A stretch of DNA of 64,000 nucleotides from Pseudomonadota bacterium (GTDB lineage: Bacteria; Pseudomonadota; Gammaproteobacteria; Burkholderiales; Rhodocyclaceae). The stretch spans positions 29,958-93,957 of the forward strand of contig JAFEDK010000015.1 in NCBI GenBank assembly GCA_018241665.1, given 5' to 3'. Of the stretch, positions 59,474 to 64,000 are shown in pieces. The notes under the pieces are model-generated. The model saw nothing but the letters and a program-made list of their open reading frames with translations. It had not been told where the DNA came from and searched no databases. The translations under genes and the position numbers were made by a program. Positions within the stretch are counted from its first letter, which is position 1, and each line of letters starts with the position of its first letter.

Positions 59474-60550
59474 TCAGGCGGCCACGGTGGCCGCCTTTTT
59501 CTTGCGCTCGGCGGTGTAGTCCGCGTAGGTCGCCGCCAGCCCGGCCTCGAGCGGGGTATTCGCCCCCAAGCCCAGTGCCGACAAGCGCCCCACATCGAGC
59601 AGCGGCGATCCGCCCGACTCCGTCGACGCGAATTCGATCCTCCCGTCGAAACCGACCAGCGCAGCCAGCCGGGTCGCCAGCTCGGCGAGACTCACCCGGA
59701 TCGTGCTACCCACATTGAGCATCGAACCGGCGTAGCCCCGTTCCATCAGATCCACGCAGACGCTTGCCAGATCATCGGCAAACAGCAGATCCCAACACGC
59801 GTCGACCGCCCAGGGCAGAACCACGACAGGCTCGGCCCCCGTCGCCACGACGCTCTTGCCTTCTCCGCGTGCGAGGCCGAGTCGAGCCAGCACCTCCTCG
59901 GAGATGCGCCCGTGGCGCTTCTCATCGGCGGGAATCGCGTCGAGCGCCCCGCTGCTCACCAGCTTGGCCAGATGCAGCTGGCGCAACAGCACAGGGACCG
60001 GCCGGTCGCCATGCAGATCGAAAACGTCCGCCGGGCCATAGACGCAGGACGGCACGATGCTCACGAAGGGCTGGCCGTACTGGGCGCGGTAGGCGTCGCA
60101 TAGCTGCACGCCGGTCAACTTGGCCTGGCCATAGGCGCCGGCCGCCGGTGGTCCGCCCATCGCCTCAGACTCCGCGACGGGCTTCACGGCACCGGCCGGG
60201 TAGATGCCATCTGCCGCGATGAAAGCCAGCCCGCGCACCGCAGCCTCGTGGGCGCCGTGGATGAAGTTGTTCTGGATCGTCAGGTTCTCGAACAGCACCC
60301 GGCCCGGCTCTTCCGCCTCGCCGGACGGCGGGCGCTCGGCGGCACAGAAGACGTACGCGGGGCGCTGGAACTCGATCAGCTCGAAGACCGAACGCTGATC
60401 GAGGATATCGAGCTGGATGTCGTTGCGGATCAGGATGTCGGTGTAGCCGCGGGCTTCGAGGGCGCGCACGATGGCCGCGCCGATCATGCTGCGATGGCCG
60501 GCCACGAAGACCTTGTCGTCGCGGGTGGGCAGGCTAGGTGTCGGATTCAT
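59474..60550 (-). CDS. GDP-L-fucose synthase-like NAD(P)-dependent reductase
   Basis: A 358-residue short-chain dehydrogenase-type epimerase/reductase. N-terminal Rossmann motif VFVAGHRSMIGAAIVRALEA (GDP-fucose synthase has GHxGMVGSAI), catalytic Tyr/Lys in GAYGQAKL, and SCVYGPADVFDLHGDRPVPV matches the substrate loop of GDP-fucose synthase. It diverges in several places (IAADGIYPAG for the usual SSCIYP). No other sugar-nucleotide gene is adjacent. Role probably in surface polysaccharide or glycan synthesis. It converges on livM. Confidence 0.75.
   Translation of the reverse strand: MNPTPSLPTRDDKVFVAGHRSMIGAAIVRALEARGYTDILIRNDIQLDILDQRSVFELIEFQRPAYVFCAAERPPSGEAEEPGRVLFENLTIQNNFIHGAHEAAVRGLAFIAADGIYPAGAVKPVAESEAMGGPPAAGAYGQAKLTGVQLCDAYRAQYGQPFVSIVPSCVYGPADVFDLHGDRPVPVLLRQLHLAKLVSSGALDAIPADEKRHGRISEEVLARLGLARGEGKSVVATGAEPVVVLPWAVDACWDLLFADDLASVCVDLMERGYAGSMLNVGSTIRVSLAELATRLAALVGFDGRIEFASTESGGSPLLDVGRLSALGLGANTPLEAGLAATYADYTAERKKKAATVAA
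59477..59500 (+). terminator. Terminator of the Liv operon
   Basis: GGCGGCCA-CGG-TGGCCGCC followed by TTTTT on the plus strand, 36 bp after the livM stop. The hairpin overlaps the last codons of the convergent reductase gene. Confidence 0.7.
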
Positions 60551-60690
60551 GACAGGATAGCTTCCGGAATGTCACGGACAAACGGCCGGGCCCACCATCT
60601 GCGGGCACAAGGAACGGCCGGCTGTACTCGGGTAGCCTGGCAAGCAGGTAGCGTTCCATCCGGTGGGCTGAACGTAGCGGCCCAAAAGCA

Positions 60691-60716
60691 AAACGGACGG
60701 CCGCAGCCGTCCGTTT
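60691..60716 (-). terminator. Terminator of the chemoreceptor gene
   Basis: AAACGGACGGC and GCCGTCCGTTT (11-bp perfect stem, 4-nt loop), followed on the minus strand by TGCTTTTGGG. It lies 19 bp after the stop of the chemoreceptor gene and would also work in the other direction (TTTTGTT). Confidence 0.85.
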
Positions 60717-60735
60717 TGTTCAGCGCATGCCCGGC

Positions 60736-62358
60736 TCAAACCCGGAAGCGCGACACCGTCTGCTGCAACTGGCTGGCCAGGTTTTCCATGTCCTGGGCCG
60801 CGCGGGCCGTAGACTCGACGGCCTCGTTGTTGTCCCTTGCCATCGCGGCGATCGACTCGATGCTCTCCGCCACCGCGGCGCTGGCCGAGCGCTGCTGCTC
60901 GGTCGCCTCGGCGATCTCGTCGAGGCCATGCCCGACCGCCACCACCGACTCGTTGCCGGCAGTGATCGCGCTGGACACGGTGGCCACTGCCTCGCGGCTG
61001 GATGCCAAGTGTTCCAGCCCCTGCTGGATGGATTCGCGCACGGCCACCGACTGCTTGCTCAGACGCGACGTGACCGCATCGATCTCACCGGCGGAGCGGG
61101 CGGACTTCTCGGCCAGCTTGCGCACCTCGTCGGCCACCACCGCAAAACCTCGGCCCTGCTCGCCAGCCCGCGCGGCCTCGATGGCTGCATTGAGGGCCAG
61201 CAGGTTGGTCTGCTCGGCGATGTCGCGCACTTCCTGGGTCATCGTGGTGATCGCGGTGGTGGACTCGACGAACTGTTCCACCGACGAGGCCATTTCACGC
61301 ACCGCGCTCTCCGCATGGCTGACTTCGGTCACCAGGGAGTCGAGGGTGCGGCTGCCTTCGCCGGCCTGCTTCAGGCTCTCCTGGGAACGCTGGTGCACCC
61401 GTTCGGCGCTGGCCGCCACGTTGGCGATGTTGTCCGCCATGTGCTCCACCGACGCGGCGGCGTTCACCGACTGGTCATTCTGGCGACGGGAGCCGTCGGC
61501 CACCTGGTTGGCGCTGGCCGACAGCTGGTGGGCCGAACTGGTCACCCGCGCCGCCGATTCGGATACGTGCCGCACCAGCTGGGCAATCGTGCCGAGCATC
61601 TCGTTGAAGGTGGACGCGGTCTTGCCGATCTCGTCCTGCCCCGCCACCGCCAGGCGCCGGGTCAGGTCGCCCTCGCCCTTGGCGATCTCGGCCAGGCTGT
61701 TGTTCATCTCGGTGAGCGGATTCACGACGAAGCGCCGGATGAAGAACATCACGAAGGCGATCAGCGGCAGGGACACAACCAGCGCGCTGACGATGCTCTT
61801 CCACAGGAAGGTGTCCACCGCCTCATTGACGCGGTCGAGGGAGATTTTCATGCTCACCAGGCCCAGCGGCGTGCCCGGCGCCACCTGGTGACAGGCCGTA
61901 CAGTTCTTGCCGAGGTAATTGGTGGATGCCAGTGCCGGCTTGACGACCCGCAGATACTCGCCGGCCCCGCCGCCGTGCTCGACCCGCACGATGGCCTTGC
62001 CGCTGCCGAGGGCCTGCTTCTCGTCCTCGTCGAGAGCCGGCTGTTTGCGGTTGCCCGGGCCGAACTGCTTGCTCACCGCGTCGGCACGGATCACTTCGAG
62101 ATCGCGGATCACCGACAGCTGCTTGATCTGGTCGAGAAAGACCTCCCGCTGCCCTACCGTGCCGGTGATCATCATGCCGGTCAGGCCGGCCATGGTCATT
62201 TCGTGGATGCTGTGGGCGAAATCTTCCGCTTGCGCGATCGCGATATCCCGATTGACGCGGGACTCCCACGCGATCATCCCCCCCCATGCGATCACCAGCA
62301 TCAGCCAGATCGCCCCCGTCAGACGTAGCCAGATAGGCGTATCCGATAGCTTGCGCAT
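60736..62358 (-). CDS. Methyl-accepting chemotaxis protein with a periplasmic haem-c motif
   Basis: A 540-residue transmembrane receptor: helix 1 at 11-31, a periplasmic domain 32-187, helix 2 at 188-208, then HAMP (about 210-262) and a signalling domain with the tip [20 protein letters not shown] and [20 protein letters not shown]. The periplasmic part carries CTACH (Cys153, Cys156, His157), a c-type haem-binding motif, in a DUF3365-like context ([20 protein letters not shown], then [11 protein letters not shown]). It probably senses redox state, oxygen or a gas. The ATG at 62358 is preferred to a GTG three codons upstream. Confidence 0.93.
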   Translation of the reverse strand: MRKLSDTPIWLRLTGAIWLMLVIAWGGMIAWESRVNRDIAIAQAEDFAHSIHEMTMAGLTGMMITGTVGQREVFLDQIKQLSVIRDLEVIRADAVSKQFGPGNRKQPALDEDEKQALGSGKAIVRVEHGGGAGEYLRVVKPALASTNYLGKNCTACHQVAPGTPLGLVSMKISLDRVNEAVDTFLWKSIVSALVVSLPLIAFVMFFIRRFVVNPLTEMNNSLAEIAKGEGDLTRRLAVAGQDEIGKTASTFNEMLGTIAQLVRHVSESAARVTSSAHQLSASANQVADGSRRQNDQSVNAAASVEHMADNIANVAASAERVHQRSQESLKQAGEGSRTLDSLVTEVSHAESAVREMASSVEQFVESTTAITTMTQEVRDIAEQTNLLALNAAIEAARAGEQGRGFAVVADEVRKLAEKSARSAGEIDAVTSRLSKQSVAVRESIQQGLEHLASSREAVATVSSAITAGNESVVAVGHGLDEIAEATEQQRSASAAVAESIESIAAMARDNNEAVESTARAAQDMENLASQLQQTVSRFRV

Positions 62359-62418
62359 GCTTACCACCCCAGATTGGTGCCGGTTTTTGATTTCCGGTCA
62401 GTTGTTGTCTAAGGGAGG

Positions 62419-62445
62419 TATACGGCAAAGGCTCCGCGGGCTTTA
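62419..62445 (-). promoter_or_regulatory. Sigma-28-like promoter of the haem chemoreceptor
   Basis: On the minus strand TAAA (62442-62445), 15-bp spacer, then GCCGTATA (62419-62426). TAAA, spacing and GCCG agree with the FliA consensus; the last four bases deviate from ATAA. It gives a leader of about 54 nt. The -35 overlaps the pth terminator hairpin. Confidence 0.5.
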
Positions 62446-62455
62446 AGCCTCGCGG
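62434..62455 (-). terminator. Hairpin after pth
   Basis: On the minus strand CCGCGAGGCTT pairs with AAGCCCGCGG (one mismatch), followed by AGCCTTTGCC, starting 6 bp after the pth stop. Weak T-run; likely terminator of the rplY-pth transcript. Confidence 0.45.
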
Positions 62456-62460
62456 CAAAA

Positions 62461-63060
62461 TCAGCGGGGCGCTTTGGGCGCGGCGGGACGGGTATTGAGG
62501 CGCTGGGTTGCGCCGTTCCAGTCGGCTCGCGCGATCAGCGGCCAGGCCAACAGGGCACGGTCGATGGACTCGTCGATGAGCTCAGACTCCTCGCGCCGGG
62601 GCGGCTTGAGGACGAAATTGACGACTTCGTTACGGTCACCCGGATGGCCGATGCCGATCCGCAGGCGCCAGAAGTCCTGTGTGCCCAGGTGGGCGGTGAT
62701 GTCCTTCAGGCCATTGTGGCCACCCAGACCGCCGCCGAACTTGACGCGCAACTGGCCGGGAGGAATATCGAGTTCGTCATGCACCACCAGGATCTCGGCG
62801 GGTGCAATGCGATAGAAACGCGCTAACGCGGCCACCGACTGGCCGGAGCGGTTCATGAAGGTCTGCGGCATCAGCAGCCACACCCCCTCGTTGCGGGCGT
62901 TGGCGGCGAGGCCGTGAAAGCGGGCTTCCTTGCTGAAGCTGGTGCCAAGCTCGCGGGCCAGACGCTCACAAAACCAAAACCCGGCGTTATGCCGGGTTTC
63001 AGCGTATTCCGCACCGGGGTTGCCGAGGCCGACGACGAGCTTGGGTGCAAGCTGGCTCAT
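62461..63060 (-). CDS. pth: Peptidyl-tRNA hydrolase
   Basis: A 199-residue enzyme that frees tRNA from dropped-off peptidyl-tRNA. Catalytic His in [17 protein letters not shown] (near residue 25), the [12 protein letters not shown] loop near residue 70 and [20 protein letters not shown] near residue 100. A Pro/Ala/Arg tail ends the protein. It follows rplY by 30 bp; rplY-pth is a common pair. Confidence 0.97.
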   Translation of the reverse strand: MSQLAPKLVVGLGNPGAEYAETRHNAGFWFCERLARELGTSFSKEARFHGLAANARNEGVWLLMPQTFMNRSGQSVAALARFYRIAPAEILVVHDELDIPPGQLRVKFGGGLGGHNGLKDITAHLGTQDFWRLRIGIGHPGDRNEVVNFVLKPPRREESELIDESIDRALLAWPLIARADWNGATQRLNTRPAAPKAPR

Positions 63061-63090
63061 GCGTTAACGACCTCGCAATCCCGGGGAGAA

Positions 63091-63690
63091 TCAGGCAGCC
63101 GGGGTTTCGGCAGCGTCGTCGGCACCACCGCGGACGGCCAGGATGGTCGCCACGACGGGGTCTTCGCCATGGGTCAGCGCCTTGACGCCGGCCGGCAGGA
63201 CGAGGTTGGAGACGTGCAGGGAGTGGCCGGAAGCCAGATCCTTCAGGTCAACCTGGATGAACTCGGGCAGGTCGCCCGGCAGGCACTCGAGTTCGACTTC
63301 GGTCAGCACGTGGGACACGATGCCGCCATCGAGCTTCACGCCCGGGGCGATTTCGGCGTTCACGAAGTGCAGGGGCACCTTGACGTGGATCTTGTGGGTG
63401 GCGTCAACGCGCTGGAAATCCAGGTGCAGCACTTGCTGCTTGTACGGGTGCCACTGGGTGTCCTTGAGGATCACGGCCTGGGCAGCGCCGTCGAGCACCA
63501 GGCTCAGCACGGAGGAGTGGAAGGCTTCGTTGCGCAGAGCGTGGTAGATCTCGTTGTGATCGACTTCGATCTGCTGGGGAGCGGCGGAACCACCGAACAC
63601 GATGGCGGGCACGCTGCCGGCACGACGCAGGCGGCGGCTCGCACTCGAACCCTGCTGAACGCGCGACTTGGCTTTGAATTGAATGGTCAT
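63091..63690 (-). CDS. rplY: 50S ribosomal protein L25 (long, CTC form)
   Basis: A 199-residue L25/TL5/CTC-type protein that binds 5S rRNA. N-terminal MTIQFKAKSRVQQGSSASRR with LRRAGSVPAIVFGG, and a C-terminal beta domain (VELECLPGDLPEFIQVDL). Start at ATG 63690; the frame upstream runs through the prs terminator and is not coding. Between prs and pth, a standard order. Confidence 0.96.
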   Translation of the reverse strand: MTIQFKAKSRVQQGSSASRRLRRAGSVPAIVFGGSAAPQQIEVDHNEIYHALRNEAFHSSVLSLVLDGAAQAVILKDTQWHPYKQQVLHLDFQRVDATHKIHVKVPLHFVNAEIAPGVKLDGGIVSHVLTEVELECLPGDLPEFIQVDLKDLASGHSLHVSNLVLPAGVKALTHGEDPVVATILAVRGGADDAAETPAA

Positions 63691-63739
63691 CAGTACTACT
63701 CCAGTAAAAAGCCTGTCCGCGACCAGACAGGCTGAAAAA

Positions 63740-63765
63740 AGCCGGCGGGTTTTCACCCGCCGGCT
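63740..63765 (-). terminator. Terminator of prs
   Basis: On the minus strand AGCCGGCGGGT-GAAA-ACCCGCCGGCT followed by TTTTTCAGC: an 11-bp perfect stem, GAAA tetraloop and T-run, 15 bp after the prs stop. Strong intrinsic terminator. Confidence 0.92.
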
Positions 63766-63779
63766 CAAAACTTGACGAT

Positions 63780-64000
63780 TTACTCGGTGAAGAGCGAGCT
63801 GACCGACTCTTCGTTGCTGATCCGCAGGATGGTGTCGGCCAGCAGGTCGGCGATGGACACCGAGCCGATCTTGCTACAGGCCTTGGCCTCGTCGGACAGC
63901 GGAATGGTGTCGGTAACGATCAACTCGTCGAGATCGGACTCGTTGATGCGGCTGATCGCCGGGCCGGACAGCACCGCGTGGGTACAGTAGGCCAGCACAC
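63780..64000 (-). CDS. prs: Ribose-phosphate pyrophosphokinase, C-terminal part
   Basis: The last 73 or so residues of PRPP synthetase, cut by the window end. The segment [20 protein letters not shown], then [13 protein letters not shown] and the C-terminal [20 protein letters not shown] is characteristic. It makes PRPP from ribose-5-phosphate and ATP. The start lies outside. Confidence 0.95.
   Translation of the reverse strand, partial: VLAYCTHAVLSGPAISRINESDLDELIVTDTIPLSDEAKACSKIGSVSIADLLADTILRISNEESVSSLFTE

Overview
The window comes from a GC-rich betaproteobacterium. The ribosomal/RNA polymerase operon structure, TonB and Liv proteins, HoxA/HypX-type hydrogenase control, NifA-type sites and NafY together suggest a diazotrophic, motile Rhodocyclales member (Azospira/Dechlorosoma-like). 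That placement is an inference from gene content; no search was run. No insertion sequence, prophage or CRISPR array was recognised.

Region 1 (1-17.2 kb, minus strand) is the classical tRNA-Tyr/Gly/Thr - tuf - tRNA-Trp - secE - nusG - rplKAJL - rpoBC - rpsL - rpsG - fusA - tuf transcription block. It begins at a perfect consensus sigma-70 promoter (17139-17167) and carries an L10 leader plus attenuator-like hairpins. The distal tuf is cut by the window edge.

Region 2 (17.2-25.2 kb) holds an HDOD gene, a RhtB exporter, TonB, a nickel transporter preceded by a NikR-type operator, and an apparent nikR-hupT/hoxJ operon. Also here are a thioesterase, an uncharacterised protein and a secreted SH3-like protein.

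Region 3 (25.2-49.8 kb, nearly all minus strand) is a complete uptake [NiFe]-hydrogenase locus. It encodes an O2-tolerant-type enzyme (hupSLC, with the six-cysteine proximal cluster) and its dedicated maturation set (hupD, F, G, H, I, J, K). The general Hyp set (hypA, B, F, C, D, E, X) follows, then the regulator hoxA and the H2-sensing regulatory hydrogenase hupUV. With hupT/hoxJ and nikR about 3 kb further on, structural enzyme, maturation, nickel supply and H2 sensing all lie within about 30 kb. Several genes that are not obviously hydrogenase genes sit inside this block: an orphan HigA-like regulator directly after hupC, a plus-strand membrane protein with exact 13-residue Trp repeats, a soluble FIST-domain chemoreceptor with a perfect sigma-28 promoter, a 118-residue unknown and an ABM-domain protein.

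Region 4 (49.8-52.3 kb) contains an acetyltransferase and then a small nitrogen-fixation outpost. Two TGT-N10-ACA NifA sites lie between divergent -24/-12 promoters. One promoter faces nafY plus an 88-residue protein and the other faces an unknown 91-residue protein.

Region 5 (52.3-64 kb) has ilvD, a five-gene Liv-type ABC transporter, a GDP-fucose-synthase-like reductase, a haem-c-motif chemoreceptor with a sigma-28-like promoter, pth, rplY and the 3' end of prs.

Five copies of one double-palindrome (REP/BIME-like) element lie in intergenic spaces between 27.7 and 57.5 kb.
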